Positions 1 to 7,840 of a stretch of DNA of 64,000 nt are shown one piece after another (the first letter of the stretch is position 1; every line of letters begins with the position of its first letter). The stretch comes from Gluconacetobacter aggeris (GTDB taxonomy: Bacteria > Pseudomonadota > Alphaproteobacteria > Acetobacterales > Acetobacteraceae). Location: the NCBI RefSeq assembly GCF_014174395.1, contig NZ_JABEQD010000009.1, positions 110,960 to 174,959 of the forward strand, given 5' to 3'. The notes below the pieces were generated by a model that did no database searches, had not been told where the DNA came from, and saw only the letters and a program-made list of their open reading frames with translations. A program made the position numbers and the translations under genes.

Positions 1-843
1 GACGACGCCCTGTCGCCCGTGCCCGGCATCGTCCACCGCTATGCCGACCGCGCGCTGCTCAAGCCCCTGCTGGTCTGCCCGCTCTATTGCCGCTTCTGCT
101 TCCGGCGCGAACATGTGGGCCCCGATGGCGGCGTGCTGGACGACGCGGCCCTGGCCCGCGCGCTGGACTGGCTGCGCGACCACCCCGCGATCCGCGAGGT
201 GATCCTGACCGGCGGCGACCCGCTGATGCTCTCCCCCCGCCGGCTGGGCGCCATCGTCCGTGCGCTGGAGGCGATGCCCCATGTCACGACCATCCGCATC
301 CACAGCCGCGTGCCGGTGGCCGATCCCGCCCGCATCACCGACGCACTGGCCGATGCGATGCAGACCGACCGCGCCATGTGGGTGGTCATGCATGCCAACC
401 ATGCCCGCGAATTGACCCCGGCCGCCCGCGCGGCGCTGCGCCGCATCCAGGCGCGGGCCATCCCGGTGCTGGGCCAGTCGGTGCTGCTGCGCGGCGTCAA
501 TGACAGCGTCGCGGCGCTGGAGGGGCTGTTCCGTGCGATGGTCGAGGCAAGGGTGAAGCCCTACTACCTGCACCAGCTCGACCCCGCCCCCGGCACCGCG
601 CGCTTCCACGTGCCGATCGCCGAGGGCCGCCGCCTGCTGGCGGGCCTGCGCGGCCGGGTGACGGGCCTGGCCTGGCCCACCTACACGCTCGACATTCCCG
701 GCGGGCACGGCAAGGTCCCGCTGGGGCCGGACTATCTGGAAACCGGCGACGGGGGCGCCGTGGTGCGCGATCCGGCCGGCGGGCGCCACAAACTCGACGC
801 GGAATCCGCCCCCAACCTTGCCCTCGGCGCCCGAGAGCGTTAG
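1..843 (+). CDS. epmB: EF-P lysine 2,3-aminomutase (KamA/EpmB family), 5'-truncated by window edge
   Basis: Radical SAM enzyme that isomerises a lysine to beta-lysine for modification of elongation factor P. The frame is open from base 1, and the first residues (DDALSPVPGIVHRY) already match the family, so the true start lies left of the window. The [4Fe-4S]/SAM motif CPLYCRFC gives Cys at fragment residues 26, 30 and 33 and is followed by FRR. A LTGGDPL stretch, typical of KamA enzymes, follows near residue 65. The C-terminal GGHGKVPLGPDY region is also typical. The next gene, 40 bp downstream, encodes EF-P, the expected substrate, which supports the EpmB role over free-lysine metabolism. 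The partner ligase EpmA is not visible and may lie upstream. Confidence 0.9.
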   Translation, partial: DDALSPVPGIVHRYADRALLKPLLVCPLYCRFCFRREHVGPDGGVLDDAALARALDWLRDHPAIREVILTGGDPLMLSPRRLGAIVRALEAMPHVTTIRIHSRVPVADPARITDALADAMQTDRAMWVVMHANHARELTPAARAALRRIQARAIPVLGQSVLLRGVNDSVAALEGLFRAMVEARVKPYYLHQLDPAPGTARFHVPIAEGRRLLAGLRGRVTGLAWPTYTLDIPGGHGKVPLGPDYLETGDGGAVVRDPAGGRHKLDAESAPNLALGARER

Positions 844-883
844 AAGCCCGCCTTCCATACCCCATAGCCAGACAGGGCCCACC

Positions 884-1450
884 ATGAAACAGCAGGCGAA
901 CCTGATCCGTGCCGGACAGGTCATCGAGCACGAAGGCCGTCGCTGGACCGTCCTGAAGCAACAGATCATCACCCCCGGCAAGGGCGGCGCCTTCATCCAG
1001 GTGGAGATGCGCGACCTCAAGACCGGCAACAAGACCAACGAGCGCTGGCGCACCGCCGACACCGTCGAACGCCTGATGACCGAGGAAAAGGAATATACCT
1101 ATTCCTACATGGACGGCGACAATGTCGTGCTGATGGACCCGGAGACGTTCGAGCAGACGCTGATCCCGCTGGACCTGCTGGGCGACCAGGCGCCGTTCCT
1201 GCAGGACAACATGACGCTGGTGATCAACCTGGTCGAGGGCGACCCGGTGGGCGTGCAGCTTCCCGCCCAGGTGACGCTGGAAATCGTCGAGGCCGATCCG
1301 GTCGTGAAGGGCCAGACCGCCAGCTCGTCCTACAAGCCGGCCAAGCTGTCCAACGGCGTCAAGACCATGGTGCCGCCCTTCATCGAAGCCGGCGAACGCG
1401 TCGTCATCCGCACCGAAGACGCCAGCTACGTGGAACGCGCGAAGGGCTGA
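884..1450 (+). CDS. efp: translation elongation factor P
   Basis: EF-P binds stalled ribosomes and promotes peptide-bond formation at polyproline stretches. The 188-residue product has exactly the usual EF-P length from the ATG at 884. An in-frame upstream start at 818 would overlap the preceding gene and add a non-homologous tail, so 884 was chosen. The modified loop reads TPGKGGAF, with the acceptor lysine at residue 33, equivalent to E. coli Lys34. The C-terminal part shows the conserved VPPFIEAGERVVI segment. The adjacent lysine aminomutase fits a beta-lysylated EF-P. Polyproline proteins needing EF-P occur nearby, for example the product of 2464-3267. Confidence 0.97.
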   Translation: MKQQANLIRAGQVIEHEGRRWTVLKQQIITPGKGGAFIQVEMRDLKTGNKTNERWRTADTVERLMTEEKEYTYSYMDGDNVVLMDPETFEQTLIPLDLLGDQAPFLQDNMTLVINLVEGDPVGVQLPAQVTLEIVEADPVVKGQTASSSYKPAKLSNGVKTMVPPFIEAGERVVIRTEDASYVERAKG

Positions 1451-1492
1451 GGCCCCCGCGCTGCGTTTTTATCGTTCCACAGAACATCTTTG

Positions 1493-1520
1493 CGTGATGA
1501 GGTGAGTCGACCTCATCACG
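1493..1520. promoter_or_regulatory. 28-bp perfect inverted repeat between efp and the IMPase gene
   Basis: Two 11-bp arms (CGTGATGAGGT and its exact complement) flank a 6-base centre. No T-run follows on either strand, so it does not look like a standard intrinsic terminator. It sits 31 bp before the next start codon, where it could be an operator or an mRNA hairpin. The function is not known. Confidence 0.45.
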
Positions 1521-1551
1521 ACCCGCTCTAGCCCAGACAGGACCGACCGCC

Positions 1552-2388
1552 GTGGCCATGCGACTCTCTCCCCATATGACGGTGATGCAGAACGCGGCAC
1601 AGAAGGCCGCGCGGCGCCTGCTGCGCGACTTCAACGAAGTCGAGCAGCTCCAGGTCAGCATCAAGGGCCCCGGCGATTTCGTCTCGCAGGCCGACCTGCG
1701 CGCCGAAGCCGCGATCCGCGAGGAACTGGAGCGCGCCCGCCCCGGCTACGCCTTCCTGATGGAGGAAAGCGGCGCCTCGGGCAGCGACAACTGGACCTGG
1801 CGCTGGATCGTCGATCCGCTGGATGGCACCACCAACTTCCTGCACGGCATCCCCCACTGGGCGATCTCGATCGCCCTGCAGCGCCGCCTGCCGGACGGCA
1901 CGATCGAACTGGCGGCGGGGCTGGTCTACAACCCGGCGGCCAACGAGATGTTCTGGGCCGAAAAGGGCGTGGGCGCGTTCCTCAACGAACGCCGCCTCCG
2001 CGTCTCGGCCCGCCGCGACATGCACGAGGCCCTGTTCGCCACCGGCATTCCCTTCGCCAAGGTCCCGGCGCAGCGCCGCCTGTCCTTCGCCCGCACGCTG
2101 GGCGCGCTGATGCCGCAGGTGGCGGGCGTCCGCCGCTTCGGCTCGGCGGCGCTGGATCTCGCCTGGGTGGCCGCCGGCCGGTACGAAGGCTTCTGGGAAC
2201 TGGGGCTGAAACCGTGGGACTGCGCCGCCGGCCTGCTGCTGGTGCGCGAAGCCGGCGGCTACGCCACCGACCCGGATGGCGCCGACCTGCACGACATGGG
2301 CGATTCGGTCAATGTGGTGGCCGGAAACGCCCAACTGCACGGAAAACTGCGCGAACTGGTGGCAGAGAGCCTGACCGCGCGGCCCTGA
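1552..2388 (+). CDS. inositol monophosphatase family protein (SuhB-like)
   Basis: Mg2+-dependent phosphatase of the IMPase/FBPase/CysQ superfamily. From the GTG at 1552 it is 278 residues; an ATG two codons later (1558) is an equally possible start. The metal-binding motif WIVDPLDGTTNF (Asp88, Asp91) and the second motif PWDCAAG (Asp223) are both intact, as is the earlier EES metal ligand near residue 71. The length is typical of SuhB/IMPase. The substrate cannot be told from sequence: inositol phosphate, other sugar phosphates, or an RNA-polymerase-associated SuhB role are all possible. Co-directional with efp. Confidence 0.9.
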   Translation: MAMRLSPHMTVMQNAAQKAARRLLRDFNEVEQLQVSIKGPGDFVSQADLRAEAAIREELERARPGYAFLMEESGASGSDNWTWRWIVDPLDGTTNFLHGIPHWAISIALQRRLPDGTIELAAGLVYNPAANEMFWAEKGVGAFLNERRLRVSARRDMHEALFATGIPFAKVPAQRRLSFARTLGALMPQVAGVRRFGSAALDLAWVAAGRYEGFWELGLKPWDCAAGLLLVREAGGYATDPDGADLHDMGDSVNVVAGNAQLHGKLRELVAESLTARP

Positions 2389-2463
2389 GCCGCGACAGCC
2401 TCTTCACCTCCTCGCACGCCGCCCCTTCGACCCGCGGGCGATCTGGTCTAGGCTGCCCCGATC

Positions 2464-3267
2464 ATGCCCGATATCCGCCCCGCTCACTCCCCGCGCTCCG
2501 GCCTCCGCCGCCCGCCAGCATCCCGCGCCCTGCTCGCGGCCCTCTCGGTGCTGGGCGGACTGGCATTCACGCCGGTCCACGCGCAGGTCACGACCGACGA
2601 CAGCGCGCTGTCCGCCCTTCCCGGGGCCGGGACGCCGAAGCCGCGCCCGACCCACACCGCACCGACGCATCCCCCCGCCGTCACCCCTCCCGCCAGGCCG
2701 GCACCGGCTCCAGCCCACCCCGCGCCATCCCCCACCATACCCGCCGCCCCACCGCCCCCGCCGGTCATCCGTCCCCCCGTGATCGACGTCCCGCTCCATC
2801 CTCCCGCCCCCCCGCCGGAGATCCAGGCGAAGGCGGATGCCCAGGGCGCGGCCACCGACCTGCCCGCCGGCCTGCGGCTGACCTTCGCGGCTGGCAGCGC
2901 GGACATGAATGCGGCCATGATCGACCGGGTGAAAGGCTTCGCCGCCACCCTGCTGCAGGCGCCCTATGCAAGGGCCGAGATCGACGCGACGGCCTCCGGC
3001 GCGGCCGACGACGTCTCCACGCCCCGCCGCCTCTCGCTGGCGCGCGGCCTTGCGGTCCGGTCGATCCTGATCCATACCGGCATCGCCTCGACCCGGATCT
3101 ATGTCCGCGCGATCGGCGTGCCCCCTCCCGGGGCAAAAAGCCCAGACAATGTGCCAGACAGCGTGAATGAAACGTTTCCGGATCATGTTGACGTGACCCG
3201 GTCGGATATGGTCGCCTCGGCACCCCCGCCTTCCCCCGCCCCTTCGGAGCAGCGTCCCGCGCCGTGA
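2464..3267 (+). CDS. secreted proline-rich protein with divergent OmpA-like C-terminal domain
   Basis: A 267-residue protein. An N-terminal signal sequence has a hydrophobic core near residues 22-38, with cleavage likely after VHAQ (about residue 41). A Pro/Ala-rich linker (about residues 60-120) is of the kind that spans peptidoglycan. The C-terminal region (about 135-225) has OmpA/MotB-like spacing: LTFAAGSADMN, then an R-rich SLARGLAVRSILI helix and an IYVRAIG strand. The classical peptidoglycan-binding residues are weakly conserved. Its stop overlaps the start of the MotA/TolQ-type gene by 4 bp, so the two are probably translationally coupled and act together in the envelope. The polyproline linker is a likely EF-P client. 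Confidence 0.7.
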   Translation: MPDIRPAHSPRSGLRRPPASRALLAALSVLGGLAFTPVHAQVTTDDSALSALPGAGTPKPRPTHTAPTHPPAVTPPARPAPAPAHPAPSPTIPAAPPPPPVIRPPVIDVPLHPPAPPPEIQAKADAQGAATDLPAGLRLTFAAGSADMNAAMIDRVKGFAATLLQAPYARAEIDATASGAADDVSTPRRLSLARGLAVRSILIHTGIASTRIYVRAIGVPPPGAKSPDNVPDSVNETFPDHVDVTRSDMVASAPPPSPAPSEQRPAP

Positions 3268-4349
3268 CCCAGCCGACCACATATCTTCTGCGTATCGTCC
3301 TGTTCCTCACCGTCGTCGTGCTGGCGGCCGGCGCCCTGGGGCGCATGCTGTACACCGCCTTCTTCAACAACCCGATCCTCGATGGGCTCATCCTGGGCAT
3401 CCTGGCGCTCGGCATCGTCTGGAACATCCGGATGGTCCTGCGCCTGATCCCCGAGGTCCGCTGGGTGGAAACGCTGCGCCAGCCGCGCGACGGTCTGGCC
3501 CAGCCCACCCCGCCGACCCTGCTGGCGCCGATGGCCTCGATGCTGGCCACCCGCAACCGCGCCGACCGGCTGGTCCTGTCCACCCCCGCGATGCAGTCGA
3601 TGCTCGACAGCCTGTCCTCGCGCCTCGACGAGGGGCGGGAACTGTCGCGCTACATGACCAACCTGCTGATCTTCCTGGGCCTGCTGGGCACGTTCTACGG
3701 CCTGCTGCTGACGATCTGGTCGATCGCCGACGTCATCACCAGCCTGTCGGTCGGCTCGGGCGACCTGAACGCGATGTTCGACCAGTTGAAGACCGGCCTG
3801 GCCAAGCCGCTGCACGGCATGGGCACCGCCTTCTCGGGGTCGATGTTCGGCCTGGCCAGCGCGCTGGTGCTGGGCTTCCTGGACCTGACGGCGGGACAGG
3901 CCCAGAACCGCTTCTTCAACGAGCTGGAGGAATGGCTGGCCGGCCTGACCCGCATCGGCTCCGCCATCAGCGCCGGCGACGGCACCGACGCCGGCATCCC
4001 CGTCTACGTCCAGGCCCTGCTGGAACAGACGGCCGAGAATCTGGAAAAGCTGCAGGCCCTGATCGCCCGCGGCGAGGAAGGGCGGCACCAGCAGCAGGCC
4101 CTGCTGGTCAGCCTGAACGACCGGATCGGCGTCATGACCGAGACCATGCGCGCCAGCCACGTCCTGATGCAGCGCATGGTCGAGGATTCGGGCCAGCAGC
4201 AATTGCGCGGCATCGAGGCCCAGCTGACCCGCATCCTGTCGGACCTGGAACAGGGCCGCACGCAGATCGCCAGCGACATTCGCGGCGACCTGCGCCTGCT
4301 GACGCGCACCATCGCCGCGTCCGCACCCGCCGGCGCGCGCGCGCCCTGA
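3264..4349 (+). CDS. MotA/TolQ/ExbB-type proton channel family protein
   Basis: Inner-membrane protein of 361 residues starting at a GTG that overlaps the upstream stop. Hydrophobic segments are visible near residues 8-28, 36-58, 132-158 and 185-210. The third includes LLIFLGLLGTFYGLLLTIW, matching the conserved TolQ/MotA helix, and the fourth follows a GTAFSGSMFGLASALV stretch typical of the family. A long cytoplasmic C-terminal helical tail (about 255-345) is rich in Gln, Leu and Arg. It is followed 27 bp later by a single-TM OmpA/MotB-type protein, giving a stator-like pair. No flagellar genes, tolR/tolA or tonB lie nearby, so its role is probably envelope-related but unknown. Confidence 0.82.
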   Translation: MTQPTTYLLRIVLFLTVVVLAAGALGRMLYTAFFNNPILDGLILGILALGIVWNIRMVLRLIPEVRWVETLRQPRDGLAQPTPPTLLAPMASMLATRNRADRLVLSTPAMQSMLDSLSSRLDEGRELSRYMTNLLIFLGLLGTFYGLLLTIWSIADVITSLSVGSGDLNAMFDQLKTGLAKPLHGMGTAFSGSMFGLASALVLGFLDLTAGQAQNRFFNELEEWLAGLTRIGSAISAGDGTDAGIPVYVQALLEQTAENLEKLQALIARGEEGRHQQQALLVSLNDRIGVMTETMRASHVLMQRMVEDSGQQQLRGIEAQLTRILSDLEQGRTQIASDIRGDLRLLTRTIAASAPAGARAP

Positions 4350-4376
4350 TCGCCCCCGGGATCGCGAGGTAACAGC

Positions 4377-5348
4377 ATGGCACGCCGCCGCCGCCAGACC
4401 CATGCCGGGCTGGACGCCTGGCCGGGATATGTGGACGCATTGTCCACCCTGCTGATGGTCGTCATCTTCGTCCTGCTGGTCTTCGTGCTGGGGCAGGCCT
4501 TCCTGTCCGTGGTGCTGGCCAAGCGCCAGCAGGCGATGGAGCAGTTGACGCAGCAGGTCAGCAAGCTCAACGACATGCTGGCGCTGGAGCATGACCGCAC
4601 CCGCACGCTCCAGCTCTCCGTCGCTTCGCTACGCTCGGCGCATGACAAGGACGTGGCGATGGCCTCGTCCCTGACCGCCCAGGTGTCCCAGCTCACGGCC
4701 GAGCGCGACAACCTGGCCCAGGCCAGCCAGCAGCAGGTCGCGGCCCTGGGCGCACAGCTCGAGGAACTCCGCCACCAGCTCGGCGCTGCGATGACGATGC
4801 TGGATATCTCCCAGCAGCAGGTCCACGACCGCGACCACAAGATCGACGATCTGGGGCTGAAGCTGAACGTGGCCCTGGCCGACAAGGTCGAACAGCTCCA
4901 GCGCTACCGGTCGGAATTCTTCGGCCGCCTGCGCGACATCCTGAAAGACCAGGAGGGCGTGCAGGTCGTCGGCGACCGCTTCGTGTTCCAGAGCGAGGTC
5001 CTCTTCCCCCCCGGCAGCGCCGAGCTGTCGCCCAAGGGCGTGGCCGAGATCCGGACCCTGGCCCGCACCTTCCGCCAGGTCTCGGGCCAGATCCCGTCCG
5101 CGATCCCCTGGATCATGCGGGTGGACGGCCATGCCGACCGCCAGCCGATCCACAGCGCCTTTGCCAGCAACTGGGAATTGTCGTCGGCCCGCGCGATCAC
5201 CGTGGTCAAGCTGCTGATCGCGGAAGGCATCAGCCCCCAGCATCTGGCAGCCACCGGCTTCGCCGATTTCCAGCCGTTGGACAATCACGATACCCAGGCG
5301 GCCTACGCCCGCAACCGGCGCATCGAGTTCCGCCTGACCGACCGCTAG
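4377..5348 (+). CDS. OmpA/MotB-type peptidoglycan-binding protein with long coiled coil
   Basis: A 323-residue partner of the preceding channel. A short basic N-terminus is followed by one membrane helix (about residues 20-42; DALSTLLMVVIFVLLVFVLG). A long heptad-like coiled coil rich in Gln/Leu/Ala spans about 45-185. The OmpA C-terminal domain (about 200-320) has FQSEVLFPPGSAELS, a VDGHADRQPI strand-loop, and the NWELSSARA helix with NRRIEFRL at the end. This is MotB/TolR topology, but the coiled coil between membrane and peptidoglycan domain is longer than in MotB. An RBS-like gaggta precedes the ATG. Confidence 0.88.
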   Translation: MARRRRQTHAGLDAWPGYVDALSTLLMVVIFVLLVFVLGQAFLSVVLAKRQQAMEQLTQQVSKLNDMLALEHDRTRTLQLSVASLRSAHDKDVAMASSLTAQVSQLTAERDNLAQASQQQVAALGAQLEELRHQLGAAMTMLDISQQQVHDRDHKIDDLGLKLNVALADKVEQLQRYRSEFFGRLRDILKDQEGVQVVGDRFVFQSEVLFPPGSAELSPKGVAEIRTLARTFRQVSGQIPSAIPWIMRVDGHADRQPIHSAFASNWELSSARAITVVKLLIAEGISPQHLAATGFADFQPLDNHDTQAAYARNRRIEFRLTDR

Positions 5349-6643
5349 TGTCTTCCCAACCGCCCGGGCAGGTCGCCCGGATCTTCCGCAATACCGGTTA
5401 CCTGCTGGGCGGCAAGGGGATGGCGGGCGTGCTCGGCTTCCTCACCACCGCGCTGGTCGTACGCGCGCTGGGGCTGGAGGGATACGGCACGCTGCTGCTG
5501 ATGCATGTCTGCGCCTCGTCCTTCTCGGTCGGCACGCGCTTCCAGTCCTGGCAGCCCCTCCTGCATTTCGGCAACACGCTGTTCGCACGCGGCGAGCAAT
5601 CACGCTTCCAGACCCTGCTGCGCCACTGCATGATGCTGGACGGGCTCGGGGCCCTGGCCGGCACGGCGGTGGCCCTGGCCGGGGTGGCCGCCTTCGGCCG
5701 GATTCTCGGCTGGCCGGCCAGCGCCCAGGGACCGGCGCTGGTCTACATGACCTCCGTCCTGTTCATGAACAGTTGCTGGGCGCTGGGCGTGCTGCGCCTC
5801 ACCAATCGCTTCCGCCAATCCGCCCTGGCCGATCTGGCAATCAACACCACCCGCCTGACGGGTACCCTGCTGGGCATGGGCCTGCACTGGCATCTGGGGG
5901 GCTTCCTGACGGTCTGGTATCTCGGCACCGTCATGTCCTTCCTGGCCAATTGCAGCCTGGCATGGGTGGCCATCCGGCATGCACCCAGCATGCGGGGCTT
6001 CCGGCTGGCGGGCACGCTCTGGCAGACGGGCTTCGAGGGTATCTGGCGCCTCACCCTGTCGACCAGCGGCAACCAGGCGCTCGCGGCCCTGACTTCCCGC
6101 GTCACCGTGCTGCTGGTGGGGGCGGCGACCAATCCGGCCGCCGCCGCCATCTACAGTGTCACCTGGCATGTCTGCGACGCCCTGGCCCAGCCGGCGCAAT
6201 TGCTGACGCCGGCATTGTATCCCGAACTGATCCGCCTGCGCGACCAGGGCGACCGCGCGGGCATGCGGCGCATCATGGTCCGAATCTTCCAGGTGCTCGG
6301 CCTGTTTTCCGCCGTGGCGCTGCTGGTGGCCGCCACGGTCGGTCCCTGGGTGTTCCAGACCCTGCTGGCGGTCCGAACGGACGATCTGGCGCTGCTGATG
6401 CTGCTGACTTCGGCGGCGATCCTGGATCTGTGGGACGTGCCGCTGGAACCGTTCCTGGTTTCGCTGGGCTATGCCCACCGCCTGTTCACCGGACGCATCG
6501 CCGCCACCACGCTCTGCCTGCCGGTGCTGTATGGGCTGGCACGCCTGTGGAGCGTGAACGGGGCCGGCCTCGCGACCCTGCTGGCCGAAGCCCTGATTCT
6601 CTCCACGCGCGTCGTCCCGTTCCTGCGCCTGCGGCGCTTGTAA
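5348..6643 (+). CDS. Wzx-type polysaccharide flippase (MOP superfamily)
   Basis: A 431-residue polytopic membrane protein with about 12 hydrophobic helices and the N-terminal pattern RNTGYLLGGKGMAGVLGFLTT, seen in O-antigen/EPS lipid-linked oligosaccharide flippases. It probably moves an undecaprenyl-linked glycan across the inner membrane. The GTG start shares one base with the preceding TAG stop. The two downstream glycosyltransferases (7841-9052 and 9275-10255) and a radical SAM gene make this a small glycan assembly locus. No Wzy polymerase or Wzz is visible. An oligosaccharide flippase for another glycoconjugate is the alternative. Confidence 0.83.
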   Translation: MSSQPPGQVARIFRNTGYLLGGKGMAGVLGFLTTALVVRALGLEGYGTLLLMHVCASSFSVGTRFQSWQPLLHFGNTLFARGEQSRFQTLLRHCMMLDGLGALAGTAVALAGVAAFGRILGWPASAQGPALVYMTSVLFMNSCWALGVLRLTNRFRQSALADLAINTTRLTGTLLGMGLHWHLGGFLTVWYLGTVMSFLANCSLAWVAIRHAPSMRGFRLAGTLWQTGFEGIWRLTLSTSGNQALAALTSRVTVLLVGAATNPAAAAIYSVTWHVCDALAQPAQLLTPALYPELIRLRDQGDRAGMRRIMVRIFQVLGLFSAVALLVAATVGPWVFQTLLAVRTDDLALLMLLTSAAILDLWDVPLEPFLVSLGYAHRLFTGRIAATTLCLPVLYGLARLWSVNGAGLATLLAEALILSTRVVPFLRLRRL

Positions 6644-6683
6644 CGCGACAGGGGCCTCAGTTCCTGCAACCGCTCTCCAGAGG

Positions 6684-6788
6684 CTGACCGGAAATGTGGG
6701 CTGGCGAGCGAGAGCGGCCCTAAGGGCCGACAGCACCGAAGCATAGGAAACGCGCGTCGGATCGCCGCCAGCGCGCGTTTCCGGTCAG
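6684..6788. repeat. interspersed palindromic element, copy A
   Basis: A 105-bp element bounded by perfect 11-bp inverted ends (CTGACCGGAAA and its complement). It contains internal GC-rich hairpins, including a cgcgcg-type stem. Its left part (gtgggctggcgagcgagagcggccc) is the reverse complement, with few changes, of the right part of the element at 11298-11460. It lies between two genes that end toward each other, so it may also act in transcript termination. Confidence 0.7.
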
Positions 6789-6792
6789 TCTC

Positions 6793-7800
6793 TCAGGCTT
6801 CGGCGGGAACGGGCACCGGATCGGTCGGATGCTGGGCACCACGATAGCGGTCGAACATGCTCATCTGATGCACGCAGCTCAGCGTGCAGGTCGGACTGCA
6901 CGATTTCTCGGTATGATATTCGCGCTTCAGATCCGCGGGACCGTATTCCAGCAGCGGTATGGCCGGATAGCCGCGCTGCTGCGAACACCAGTGTACCTTG
7001 CCGTCCTCGGTCACATAGAGGTAGCGCGCCCCGGCGCGGCATTTCCAGTCATTCGGCTGGCCATGCATCAGGTTCTTCTGGAACAGCCGATAATTCAGCG
7101 TATGGACCAGCGAGGGCGAGATCTCGGTCACCCGGCGATAGGCCCGCATCTGCTCGTCGCTCAGCGCCTTCAGCCCGCCATGGTGGTCGTGCAGCACCCC
7201 CACCGAATGCTGCAATCCATAGCGTGCCGCCGTCTCGGCGATCGTCACCACATCCTGGGTCCGTTCACCGGTCACGCCAAGGACCGAATTCACATTGACC
7301 TTGAACTGCGCGTGCTTCGACAGCAGCGCCAGCCTCCCTTCGACCGAGGACAGGCTCTTCATCGAAATATCGTCGGGCGTGATGTTGTCGATGCTGACCT
7401 GCATCCCCTGCAACCCGGCCGCATTCAGCCGGTCGATCCAGGCGCGCGACAGGCGGAAGCCGTTGGTGATGGTCGTCACGATCATGCCATGGTCGCGGGC
7501 CACACGCACGATCCGGTCCAGGTCCGGATGCAGCAGCGGCTCGCCACCGGTAAAGGTGATCGAGGCCGTGCCGAGCTTCGCCAGATGGTCCACCCGCGCC
7601 TTGAGTTCCGCGAACGGAACCGGGGCGGAGAAATCGTCGAATTCATTGCAATAGCCGCAGGCCAGGTTGCAGCGGCGCGTCACCACCACCTGCGCCAGCA
7701 GCGGCGTATAGCGCGTGGCGATGGCCTTGGCCGCAAACCGCACCCCCGCACCCAGATTACTGATGCGGCGGGCCAGGGGAATATCGTTCATCGTTGCCAT
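6793..7800 (-). CDS. radical SAM protein with C-terminal cysteine-rich (SPASM/twitch-like) region
   Basis: The frame continues upstream to 8058 but would overlap the glycosyltransferase gene, so the start is placed at the ATG at 7800 (335 residues); a second ATG lies at 7791. The SAM/4Fe-4S motif CNLACGYC is near residue 45 and is followed by FTGGEPLLHPDL. A ITNGFRLS segment and VSID strand complete the radical SAM barrel. C-terminal cysteines occur in WKCRAGARYLYVTEDG, VHWCS and CSPTCTLSC, consistent with an auxiliary iron-sulfur cluster. It lies 40 bp downstream of a glycosyltransferase on the same strand, so it may modify a sugar or peptide for the glycan locus. The substrate is unknown. 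Confidence 0.82.
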   Translation of the reverse strand: MATMNDIPLARRISNLGAGVRFAAKAIATRYTPLLAQVVVTRRCNLACGYCNEFDDFSAPVPFAELKARVDHLAKLGTASITFTGGEPLLHPDLDRIVRVARDHGMIVTTITNGFRLSRAWIDRLNAAGLQGMQVSIDNITPDDISMKSLSSVEGRLALLSKHAQFKVNVNSVLGVTGERTQDVVTIAETAARYGLQHSVGVLHDHHGGLKALSDEQMRAYRRVTEISPSLVHTLNYRLFQKNLMHGQPNDWKCRAGARYLYVTEDGKVHWCSQQRGYPAIPLLEYGPADLKREYHTEKSCSPTCTLSCVHQMSMFDRYRGAQHPTDPVPVPAEA

Positions 7801-7840
7801 ATCGTCCGAGGAACCGGCAAAAGCCGGAAAAGGGGGCGCA

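Noticed and set aside
3264..5348. Possible Zorya-type anti-phage system (ZorA/ZorB resemblance)
   Set aside because: The MotA-like protein with helical tail and the OmpA-like partner recall ZorAB, but no ZorC/D helicase or nuclease gene is near. Flanking genes are an IMPase and a flippase, so a defence role is not supported.
6793..7800. Identification as HpnH (hopanoid adenosyl transferase)
   Set aside because: The N-terminus and the sequence around the iron-sulfur motif differ from HpnH, and no hopanoid genes are nearby.
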